From: Bacteroidales bacterium
GTDB taxonomy: Bacteria; Bacteroidota; Bacteroidia; Bacteroidales; WCHB1-69
Assembly (NCBI GenBank): GCA_017633255.1
Contig: JAGBPS010000003.1
Coordinates: forward strand, 1 to 47,177
Direction of reading: 5' to 3'
DNA: 47,177 nt
A program made the position numbers and the translations under genes. The notes beneath the pieces are model-generated. The model saw only the letters and a program-made list of their open reading frames with translations. It did not search any database and had not been told where the DNA came from. Numbering within the stretch: the stretch's first letter is position 1; every line of letters begins with the position of its first letter. Below are positions 31,752 to 38,955 of this stretch, piece after piece.

Positions 31752-31759
31752 TATCTTTG
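31752..31759 (+). promoter_or_regulatory. -7 promoter box of the ECF sigma factor gene
   Basis: TATCTTTG followed by C, giving a leader of about 95 nt. The nearest TTTG is at 31725-31728, 23 nt away. Confidence 0.6.
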
Positions 31760-31791
31760 CAAAAAATTTGACGCATAACCTTTAAAATCAT

Positions 31792-31876
31792 AGGAGGAAC
31801 ATTATCGATTAGACTTTTACCATTTTTATTATTCATAATAAAAAGAAAGGGAGGTCCCTATGAAATCGATAATGTT
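31792..31876 (+). promoter_or_regulatory. Structured mRNA leader of the ECF sigma factor
   Basis: AACATTATCGATT (31798-31810) and AATCGATAATGTT (31864-31876) are perfect 13-bp complements. The 53-nt loop holds the GGGAGGT ribosome-binding site (31849-31855) and the ATG (31860-31862). Inside the loop, TTTTTATTAT / ATAATAAAAA (31823-31832, 31835-31844) is a second perfect hairpin, and AGGGA/TCCCT brackets the SD. A first SD-like AGGAGG (31792-31797) stands directly before the 5' arm, followed by ATT ATC GAT TAG, with no ATG. Translational control is inferred. Confidence 0.6.
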
Positions 31877-32441
31877 AAGCGACAGCGACTTAATACGTTT
31901 ATATTTGGATGGTGACGAATCAGCGTTGAAGACTTTGATTTTGCGCCACGAGCAGAAAATCTTCACTTATATTCTCTCGTCCGTCAAGAGTCGGGAGCTG
32001 GCGGAGGATTTGTTTCAGGATACTTTTATCAAGGTGATTAACACCCTGCGTGCCGGTGCCTATAAGGACGAAGGCAAGTTTGCCCAGTGGGTGATGCGCA
32101 TTGCCAACAACCTGAAAATCGATTATTTCAGGAAAGCGCAGCGGCTTCCCGCCTACGAGAGCAACGGCGATTTTGATATTTTTGACACGCTCAGCATCGA
32201 AGATCCGTCGGTGGAGCAGAAGATGATACAGGAACAGGTTTATTCTGACATCCAGGATTTGCTGCACTATTTGCCGGAAGAGCAACGAGAGGTTCTGGAG
32301 ATGCGTATCTATCAGGATATCAGTTTCAAGGAGATTGCTGAACTGACGAAAGTGAGCATCAACACTGCTTTGGGTCGTATGCGTTATGCGCTGATAAACC
32401 TGCGCAAAATGATTGAGGAGAAAAATGTGGTGCTGTCCTAA
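31860..32441 (+). CDS. ECF-type RNA polymerase sigma factor
   Basis: 193 residues. Sigma region 2 is clear (ILRHEQKIFTYILSSVKSRE, then AEDLFQDTFIKVI, about 27-61), as is region 4 with its helix-turn-helix (LPEEQREVLEMRIYQDISFK, EIAELTKVSINTALGRMRYA, about 140-180). It has no anti-sigma factor with a membrane segment next to it. The only companion downstream is a 52-residue small protein, after an 8-bp hairpin. The start is decided by a strong GGGAGGT ribosome-binding site 4 nt upstream, inside a structured leader. Target promoters unknown. Confidence 0.93.
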   Translation: MKSIMLSDSDLIRLYLDGDESALKTLILRHEQKIFTYILSSVKSRELAEDLFQDTFIKVINTLRAGAYKDEGKFAQWVMRIANNLKIDYFRKAQRLPAYESNGDFDIFDTLSIEDPSVEQKMIQEQVYSDIQDLLHYLPEEQREVLEMRIYQDISFKEIAELTKVSINTALGRMRYALINLRKMIEEKNVVLS

Positions 32442-32470
32442 AAAATGAATTTTATTTTTCTTATTATCAG

Positions 32471-32503
32471 AGGGTTGGAATCTTTTTTTAAGAAACCAAC
32501 CCT
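32471..32503 (+). terminator. Hairpin between the sigma factor and the 52-aa ORF
   Basis: AGGGTTGG (32471-32478) and CCAACCCT (32496-32503) form an 8-bp stem, followed by TTCTTGT. It could partly terminate transcription after the sigma gene. Confidence 0.5.
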
Positions 32504-32570
32504 TTCTTGTAAAATAAATCGGATGCTCTTGCGTTATTAAGGGTGAATTGCTCACAAAAAAAAGAAGCCT

Positions 32571-32729
32571 ATGGAAAAAACTTTGACCCTTTCACAAGAA
32601 CAGAATCCTAAAGAAATGAAACTTGAACGTCCTCGCAGAAGTGTGATACAGAATATCTTGAATTACTCAAAAGCCATGCAGGTGGTGTCGGCGTCCTGCG
32701 GAGTGTCGTTTATTCTGCTCAATAATTAA
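32571..32729 (+). CDS. 52-residue small protein downstream of the ECF sigma factor
   Basis: ATG at 32571, TAA at 32727-32729. It begins MEKTLTLSQEQNPKEMK, continues LERPRRSVIQNILNYSKAMQ and ends SCGVSFILLNN. It has a charged first half and a short amphipathic/hydrophobic C-terminus, with no full membrane segment. It lies 129 bp after the sigma factor on the same strand and is too short for routine gene callers. Small proteins with an 'IxNILNYSKA' core fit the size and place of a sigma partner, but no function is known to me. Coding status is supported by the motif-like core and gene order only. Confidence 0.55.
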   Translation: MEKTLTLSQEQNPKEMKLERPRRSVIQNILNYSKAMQVVSASCGVSFILLNN

Positions 32730-32769
32730 TGCAGTTTTCATATTCAATATCTCTCTTTCTCGACAGACC

Positions 32770-33651
32770 CTATAGCTTCACTGTTATCAGTACAACGGCG
32801 ATGAGGGCAATGGCGAGACCGAGGTAGTTCTTCCAGGTGAGTTTCTCCTTGAAGACCAGCCAGCCTATTAAGGCGGTGAGGCTGACCACTCCGATGTTGT
32901 AAATGGGGAAGAGCATCACGTTGTCGAAACAGCGCATGGCGTGAAATATGCAATAGGTGGAGAAGAAGTTGATGACTCCCAGTATGACACCTCCAGGAAT
33001 ACTTTTGTTCTGCCATTTTGATTTGCCTTTCAGCAGGTCGTGAATCACCAGTATGATGCCAAACAGCATGGCTATCATATAGATAAAGGCGATCATGAAG
33101 CCCATGTCATCGGAAGCGTTGCGTTGCTCGTTGAGTTTCATCAATATGTCACCGGTACCGGTGCCAAAGAAGATTAAAACGGGCAGCAACCAGTTGATCC
33201 TTCGTATGTTGGATGATTCTTTGTTCCCGTCTCCAGCCGTATTTTCGCCTCCTACCACCAGAACCAAAGCGACCAGGGCTAAGACAATCCCGATAGAGAT
33301 TTCCCAATTCAGTTTTTCATGAAAGATCAAGACCCCTGCCAATGTGGGCAACACTACCGACAGTTTGCTGGAGAGAGAGGTGATGGTGATTCCGGACGAC
33401 TGGGTTGACCTTGTCATCAGCAAGTATGTGAAGATGAACCAGAAACCCGTCAGTAGTGATAAACCAAACCATGATTCATTGACCAATTCGGGTATGGTGT
33501 CAAAATGGTTGCAGATCAGAAATCCAGTGACTGTGGCGAAAATGTAATTCCACATCAATGCCTGATGATTGTCCAGCTCAAAGTGCTTGAAAAAGCGCAT
33601 TGTGACAAAAACACCTGCTGAAAAAACGATGGCTAGAATAAGGTAAATCAT
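32770..33651 (-). CDS. EamA/DMT family transporter
   Basis: 293 residues with about ten membrane segments in two EamA halves (residues 1-130 and 155-293) and a soluble linker near 130-150 (GGENTAGDGNKESSNI). The end, YLGLAIALIAVVLITVKL, is typical. Inner-membrane exporter or importer of small metabolites; the substrate cannot be inferred. Divergent from gcvT and convergent with the sigma factor region. A possible -7 box lies at 33735-33742 (minus TATTTTTG), about 85 bp upstream. Confidence 0.88.
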   Translation of the reverse strand: MIYLILAIVFSAGVFVTMRFFKHFELDNHQALMWNYIFATVTGFLICNHFDTIPELVNESWFGLSLLTGFWFIFTYLLMTRSTQSSGITITSLSSKLSVVLPTLAGVLIFHEKLNWEISIGIVLALVALVLVVGGENTAGDGNKESSNIRRINWLLPVLIFFGTGTGDILMKLNEQRNASDDMGFMIAFIYMIAMLFGIILVIHDLLKGKSKWQNKSIPGGVILGVINFFSTYCIFHAMRCFDNVMLFPIYNIGVVSLTALIGWLVFKEKLTWKNYLGLAIALIAVVLITVKL

Positions 33652-33838
33652 TGGGTTATCCTGTTTTTGTTGAAGTTAAATCTGTGTTTAATGTCTTTTT
33701 TGCCTTTTTTTCGGGATGGTTGCTGAACAACTGGCAAAAATAAGAAAAAACCGTGTAAGTTTGTACAGTAGCTATCGTGACCGAAATTGAGGTCTGAATT
33801 TTTTTGTCAACATCAGCGTATATTCCGAAAAAAATGCG

Positions 33839-33846
33839 TAAGTTTG
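33839..33846 (+). promoter_or_regulatory. -7 promoter box of gcvT
   Basis: TAAGTTTG followed by C, about 43 bp upstream of the ATG. A second TAAGTTTG lies at 33756-33763. No clear -33. Confidence 0.45.
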
Positions 33847-33888
33847 CAGATTGGAACATTTTAAATTTTAACATTAATACAAAACAAA

Positions 33889-34980
33889 ATGAAACAGACA
33901 GTATTCAAAGAAACGCATGAGAAATTAGGTGCCAAAATGGTTGAATTTGCAGGCTTTTACATGCCCATCCAGTACGAGGGTGTGTCAGCGGAACACTTGC
34001 ATGTGAGAAGCAAAGTCGGTGTGTTCGATGTGTCACACATGGGCGAATTCACCGTGAAAGGTCCCAAAGCATTGGACCTGCTCCAGTACATCACTTCCAA
34101 CGACGTGGCCGCTCTCTTCCCCGGCAAGGTGCAGTATTCTTGCTTCCCCAATGGCAATGGCGGTATTGTTGACGACTTGTTGGTGTACAACATCGCTGAA
34201 AACGACTATCTGTTGGTGGTGAACGCCGCTAACATCGACAAAGACTGGGCTTGGGTGAGCAAACAGAACGAGAAATTCGGTGCCGAAATCGCCAATATCT
34301 CCGACAATATCTCACAGTTGGCCGTTCAGGGTCCCTTGGCACTCAAAGCCATGCAGAAACTGACCGACGCCAATGTCGTTGACATGGAATATTACACCAC
34401 CAAGACTATCACTTTTGCTGGTATTCCTAATGTCATTTTCTCTACCACAGGTTACACAGGTGCCGGTGGCTGCGAAATTTATTTCAAGAACGAGGACGCC
34501 CTCAAGGTTTGGGACGCTGTTTTTGAAGCTGGCAAGGAATTCGACATCAAGCCTATCGGTTTGGGTGCCCGTGACACTTTGCGTCTGGAAATGGGCTTTT
34601 GCCTCTATGGCCACGAAATCGACGACACCATCACTCCCGTTGAGGCTGGTTTGGGCTGGATTACCAAATTTGTGGACCACAAGAACTTCATCGACAAAGA
34701 TTTCATGTTGAATCTGAAAGCTAACGGCATGAGAAAGAAACTGGCTGGTTTCGAAATGGTTGAGCGTGGTATTCCGCGTTTGGAATATGAAGTTTGCGAT
34801 GCTGAAGGCAACAATATCGGTATTGTCCGCTCAGGTACTTTCGGACCTTCTATCAACAAATCAGTGGGTACTGCTTGGCTGAAACCCGAATTTGCCAAAT
34901 CAGGCACGGAAATCTACATCAAGATCCGTGAGAAACTGGTGAAGGCTGTTACCGTGAAGATGCCGTTCTACAAAGGATAA
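33889..34980 (+). CDS. gcvT: Aminomethyltransferase (glycine cleavage T protein)
   Basis: 363 residues, full length. It transfers the aminomethyl carbon from lipoylated GcvH to tetrahydrofolate and releases ammonia. The family pattern is clear from residue 8 on (HEKLGAKMVEFAGFYMPIQY), with GVFDVSHMGEF, QYSCFPNGNGGIVDDLLVY, and GARDTLRLEMGFCLYGHEID in the second half. The other glycine-cleavage genes are not adjacent. It is first in a run of plus-strand genes up to 41229, but repeat-word arrays separate it from guaD. Confidence 0.97.
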   Translation: MKQTVFKETHEKLGAKMVEFAGFYMPIQYEGVSAEHLHVRSKVGVFDVSHMGEFTVKGPKALDLLQYITSNDVAALFPGKVQYSCFPNGNGGIVDDLLVYNIAENDYLLVVNAANIDKDWAWVSKQNEKFGAEIANISDNISQLAVQGPLALKAMQKLTDANVVDMEYYTTKTITFAGIPNVIFSTTGYTGAGGCEIYFKNEDALKVWDAVFEAGKEFDIKPIGLGARDTLRLEMGFCLYGHEIDDTITPVEAGLGWITKFVDHKNFIDKDFMLNLKANGMRKKLAGFEMVERGIPRLEYEVCDAEGNNIGIVRSGTFGPSINKSVGTAWLKPEFAKSGTEIYIKIREKLVKAVTVKMPFYKG

Positions 34981-35105
34981 TCGTTTAGACGTGGAAGCGT
35001 TAAGGCGTTGAGACGGATATCGTCTTAACGAATGCACAAGCGCATGTCTCTACGAACGTACGAAGTACGTGTCTCTACGTCTTGACGTCTTAACGTATCA
35101 GATAA
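34981..35105. repeat. Repeat-word array between gcvT and the deaminase
   Basis: Words of the type 'cgttaag', 'gacgtctt' and 'gtctctacg', with the small palindrome acgtacgaagtacgt; the outer CGTTAAG/CTTAACG (34999-35030) can pair. Word style matches the array at 3284-3536. Confidence 0.65.
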
Positions 35106-35111
35106 CTGAAT

Positions 35112-35582
35112 ATGTACGAAAAACAATTTATGGAGGAAGCCGTTGCCCTGTCCCGGAAATGTCTTGGGACAGGCAAGGGCGGTCCTTTTGGCGCTGTGGT
35201 GGTGAAAGACGGCCGGATTGTGGGCCGCGGCAGTAACAGTGTTACCCTGCTGAATGATCCCACCGCACATGCCGAGGTAATGGCTATCAGGGACGCTTGC
35301 AAAAACTTGGACTCATTTCAGTTGGACGGATGCGAGATTTACACCAGCTGCGAACCCTGCCCGATGTGCTTGGGAGCCATCTACTGGGCGCGCCCCGAGC
35401 GTGTGTATTATGCAGCCGATCGCATGGATGCCGCAAAGGCTGGCTTCGACGACTCGTTCATCTACGAGGAATTGGATTTGCCGGCTATGGAGCGTAAAAT
35501 TGTGGCTGAGCAGCATGACCGTGTCATTGCTGAAGAAGTATTCCAACAGTGGATACATTTGGAAAATAAGATTGATTATTAA
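35112..35582 (+). CDS. guaD: Guanine deaminase (CDA-like fold)
   Basis: 156 residues, the same length as the small bacterial guanine deaminase. It deaminates guanine to xanthine in purine salvage. The zinc site is H53-A-E55 (PTAHAEVMAIRDAC) and C83/C86 (CEPCPMCLGAIYW). These residue numbers, and the segments GGPFGAVVVKDG and AGFDDSFIYEELD, closely follow the Bacillus enzyme, which favours guanine deaminase over tRNA adenosine deaminase (TadA). The next gene starts 3 bp after the stop, so it is co-transcribed with the porin-like barrel. Confidence 0.9.
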   Translation: MYEKQFMEEAVALSRKCLGTGKGGPFGAVVVKDGRIVGRGSNSVTLLNDPTAHAEVMAIRDACKNLDSFQLDGCEIYTSCEPCPMCLGAIYWARPERVYYAADRMDAAKAGFDDSFIYEELDLPAMERKIVAEQHDRVIAEEVFQQWIHLENKIDY

Positions 35583-35585
35583 AAA

Positions 35586-37481
35586 ATGAAGACCATTCGT
35601 CTGTTTTTCCTGCTATGCTTGTTGTGGACTCCTTTCTTGTTGAGAGCTCAGGAGGATACCACCCAGAATGACAGACACTACCCGAAACATGAGATAGATA
35701 CGGCAATGGCCTTCTCGCCGGATTTTATGCCGGTGTATTACGATGTGATTGAGCCCCATTGGATCAGACCGCTGCATTTGAAGCCGGTGGATACTTCGAT
35801 GGCGCAGATACATCAGTACGATCCTCTCGTTAAGAATTACAACTTGTGCCAGGACCTGGGTTTGCCGGGGCAGGCGCATCAGTTTATGAATTATGATTTT
35901 GAAAGGGAGTTGGGGTTCTCGATGATCACCTTGCCATACCCTTTGTTGTGGAAAACCCAGCGAGATGTGAAGTTTTATGACGTGCAGACTTCCTTCTCCA
36001 ATCTTTCTTTCACTTACGGCATCGCCACTATGTACGAGTTTGACGCTACCCATACGCAGAAATTCAGGGGGGTGACTGCCGCTTTTGACATGCACGCTTA
36101 TTCCAATGAAGCTTATTTTCTGAACCAAAAGGCCAGAAATATCAATATTAATGCCTTGATCAACTATGAGGAACCGGCTGGAATATACGGCTTTACGGTT
36201 TCTTATATCTTTAACCGTGTGAAAGCCCAGGAGAATGGCGGTTTGCTCGACACTTCGCTTTTTGCCCATAACGCCGCGGACGCCTTGACGGGTTATCCGG
36301 TGAAATCGGAGTACGGTTCTTCTAAAATCAGAACCCATGACTTGCTGTTTCAACAGTATGTCAATATCCGTGACAAGAAGAAACGCTATTATGGTACTAT
36401 TACCCATAGTCTCCAGTTTAAGCATTTGAATACGGATTATTTGGATTATAACTACGATTCAACTTTTTACCAAAAGAATTTCTATTATTCCAAAGATACC
36501 ACCTTTGACACATTACGCTGCTATAGTATTATCAATTCTTTGCAGTGGTCGAATTACAAGCCTATGGATACCCTGCCGTCGAAAAAGTATTTCCTGAGGG
36601 CGGCATTCGGTTTGATGCATGAGTATGTGAATTCCAAATGGCCGCATTATGTGGGCAATACTTTTACGCTCTTCGGACGTATGCATGTTCGCCTTTTCGG
36701 AGTAATGGACTTATACGGGCGCATAGCTTATTCTTTTGGCGGATATAATAATAACGATGTGACGGCGGCGATAGGGGTGCAGTGGATGATTCAGAAAAAA
36801 TGGGATCATCGTTTAGGCGGTGATGTCTCTTTCTATCGTAATTCGCCGGATTATATCTATGATACGTATGCTGGGAATCATAATTTGTGGGTGTCGAATG
36901 ACTGGCCTAAACAGAATACATTGAAATTCAATGCGTTCTGGACGATGATGAACTATAAGGTGGAGCTCAATTATTTCATGTTGCATAATATTGTCCGTTT
37001 GAATTCGGATTTCCAGCCTTTCCTTACGGAGAAGTATGCGAATGTGGTCCAGCTACATCTTTTTGCACCTATCAGGGTGAAAGGTTTCGGTTTAGATATC
37101 AATGCTTATCTGCAGTATTCCAGCAGTGAGGCGGTGAATGTGCCGCTGTTCGCTTTCAAGGCTTCCCCGTATTACATTTTTAATATTTTACGGGGAAAGT
37201 TGAAGATTCAGATAGGTATGGACTTGATGTACAATACCTTGTATTATGCAGATGGTTATGATCCCGTACTGCATCAGTTCTATTGTCAGCGTGATATGAA
37301 GGTGGGCAATTATCCATATTGGGATGTGAATATTACCATGCGGATCAAGCGTATAAGCTTTTTCTTCAGGGCAGGTCATGTGCTGTCAGGAGTGATTGGT
37401 CAGAACTACTATCTGACACCTGATTATCCGGCAATGGGACGTAATTTCCAGTTAGGTATTAATTGGAGGTTCTATGATTAA
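35586..37481 (+). CDS. Putative outer-membrane porin (Bacteroidota 'putative porin' type)
   Basis: 631 residues. Signal peptide MKTIRLFFLLCLLWTPFLLR with cleavage near RAQ. The rest is alternating aromatic/polar beta-strands (YYDVIEPHW, LGFSMITLPYPLLW, YGTITHSLQFKH, FFFRAGHVLSG) ending GRNFQLGINWRFYD, the terminal-aromatic strand signal of outer-membrane barrels. It matches the large family annotated 'putative porin' in this phylum. Starts 3 bp after guaD, though no purine-uptake role can be inferred from that alone. A short repeat-word array follows before fumC. Confidence 0.8.
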   Translation: MKTIRLFFLLCLLWTPFLLRAQEDTTQNDRHYPKHEIDTAMAFSPDFMPVYYDVIEPHWIRPLHLKPVDTSMAQIHQYDPLVKNYNLCQDLGLPGQAHQFMNYDFERELGFSMITLPYPLLWKTQRDVKFYDVQTSFSNLSFTYGIATMYEFDATHTQKFRGVTAAFDMHAYSNEAYFLNQKARNININALINYEEPAGIYGFTVSYIFNRVKAQENGGLLDTSLFAHNAADALTGYPVKSEYGSSKIRTHDLLFQQYVNIRDKKKRYYGTITHSLQFKHLNTDYLDYNYDSTFYQKNFYYSKDTTFDTLRCYSIINSLQWSNYKPMDTLPSKKYFLRAAFGLMHEYVNSKWPHYVGNTFTLFGRMHVRLFGVMDLYGRIAYSFGGYNNNDVTAAIGVQWMIQKKWDHRLGGDVSFYRNSPDYIYDTYAGNHNLWVSNDWPKQNTLKFNAFWTMMNYKVELNYFMLHNIVRLNSDFQPFLTEKYANVVQLHLFAPIRVKGFGLDINAYLQYSSSEAVNVPLFAFKASPYYIFNILRGKLKIQIGMDLMYNTLYYADGYDPVLHQFYCQRDMKVGNYPYWDVNITMRIKRISFFFRAGHVLSGVIGQNYYLTPDYPAMGRNFQLGINWRFYD

Positions 37482-37483
37482 CA

Positions 37484-37572
37484 GCTATGAGCCGTGAGTT
37501 ATGAGCTATGGGCAGTGAGCTGTGAGCAGTAATAACTATCAATTGTCAACTATCAATTATCAACTATAAACG
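37484..37572. repeat. Repeat-word array before fumC
   Basis: First 'agctatgagccgtgagttatg' words (variants of gagctatg, 37484-37535), then tatcaattgtcaactatcaatt words running up to the fumC start. The second group is shared with arrays at 9151, 14036 and 43940. Confidence 0.65.
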
Positions 37573-38943
37573 ATGGAATATAGAATAGAAAAAGACACAA
37601 TGGGGCAGGTGAAGGTGCCGTCTGACAAACTTTGGGGGGCGCAAACACAGCGTTCATACGAGAATTTCAAAATAGGAGGACAGCAGATGCCCTTGGAGGT
37701 GGTGCATGCGTTGGCTTACGTGAAGAAGGCTGCAGCCTACGCCAATTGCGAGCTGGGAGTGCTTTCTGCGGAGAAAAGGGATGCTATCGCTGCCTGTTGT
37801 GACGAGATAACCACAGGTCAGCTGGACGAGCATTTCCCGCTGTGTGTTTGGCAGACAGGCTCAGGCACGCAGACCAATATGAACGTTAACGAAGTGGTGG
37901 TCAATAGGGCGGAGCAGAAGTTGAAAGGCCAAATTGATGTCAATAGCCGACTGCTTTCGGCCAACGATGATGTGAACAAGTCACAGTCCACCAACGATGT
38001 TTTCCCTACGGCCATGCGTGTGGCAGCAACACGAATGCTGACAGAACGCACTTTGCCGGCCTTGGAAGGATTGATTAAGACCTATCAGGAGAAAATTGAT
38101 GAGTTTGGAGATATCAAAAAGATTGGAAGAACCCATCTGATGGATGCCACGCCCTTGACTTTGGGCGAGGAGTTGTCGGGTCACCAGTCGCAGGTAAAAC
38201 ATGGGGTAGAGTGTTTGAAAAATGCCATGAAACACCTGATGGAGCTGCCTTTGGGCGGCACGGCGGTGGGTAATGGTCTGAATACTCCTAATGGCTACGA
38301 CCGTTTGGCGTTGGACTATCTTAATAAGTTCACGGGTTTGAATTTTACCAATTCGGAGAACAAGTTCGAGGCGATGGCCAGCCACGACAGTATGGTTGAG
38401 GTTTCGGGCGCTTTGAAACGCTTGGCTGTTTCGCTGATGAAAATTGCCAATGATATCAGATTGCTGTCATCGGGACCGCGTTGTGGAATCGGGGAGTTGA
38501 CGATTCCGGCCAATGAGCCGGGTTCATCCATCATGCCGGGTAAGGTGAATCCTACCCAGTGCGAGGCACTGACCATGGTGTGTTGCCAGGTGATAGGCAA
38601 TGATACGGCTATGACTTGCGGTGGCTTCCAGGGACATCTGGACCTGAATGTTTTCATGCCGCTGATGGCTACCAATCTGCTGCATTCTGCACGGATTCTG
38701 GCCGATGCGGTTGAGTCTTTCAACCTGCATTGTCTGTCGGGAATGAAGCCCAATAAGGAGAAAATTGATTATTATCTGAAGAATTCGCTGATGCTGGTGA
38801 CCAAACTGAGTCCCACTATTGGCTATTATAATGCCGCCAAAATCGCACAGTATGCCTTTGAACAGAATTTAAGCCTGAGAGAGGCGGCTACAGCTTTGAA
38901 TATTTTATCGGAAGAAGAATTTGACAAAATTATGAAAATATAA
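37573..38943 (+). CDS. fumC: Fumarate hydratase, class II
   Basis: 456 residues, class II length. It interconverts fumarate and malate. The fumarase/aspartase signature [12 protein letters not shown] is at residues 317-328, and the upstream conserved segments [28 protein letters not shown] and [10 protein letters not shown] are present. Iron-sulphur-free homotetramer in the cytoplasm. NfnAB starts 12 bp downstream, so the two are co-transcribed. An argininosuccinate lyase or aspartase assignment is excluded by the fumarase-specific motifs. Confidence 0.97.
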   Translation: MEYRIEKDTMGQVKVPSDKLWGAQTQRSYENFKIGGQQMPLEVVHALAYVKKAAAYANCELGVLSAEKRDAIAACCDEITTGQLDEHFPLCVWQTGSGTQTNMNVNEVVVNRAEQKLKGQIDVNSRLLSANDDVNKSQSTNDVFPTAMRVAATRMLTERTLPALEGLIKTYQEKIDEFGDIKKIGRTHLMDATPLTLGEELSGHQSQVKHGVECLKNAMKHLMELPLGGTAVGNGLNTPNGYDRLALDYLNKFTGLNFTNSENKFEAMASHDSMVEVSGALKRLAVSLMKIANDIRLLSSGPRCGIGELTIPANEPGSSIMPGKVNPTQCEALTMVCCQVIGNDTAMTCGGFQGHLDLNVFMPLMATNLLHSARILADAVESFNLHCLSGMKPNKEKIDYYLKNSLMLVTKLSPTIGYYNAAKIAQYAFEQNLSLREAATALNILSEEEFDKIMKI

Positions 38944-38955
38944 AAATCAAGCGTT

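Noticed and set aside
33656..33874. 72-codon open frame on the minus strand between gcvT and the EamA gene
   Set aside because: AT-rich intergenic DNA containing promoter-like boxes; no conserved features.
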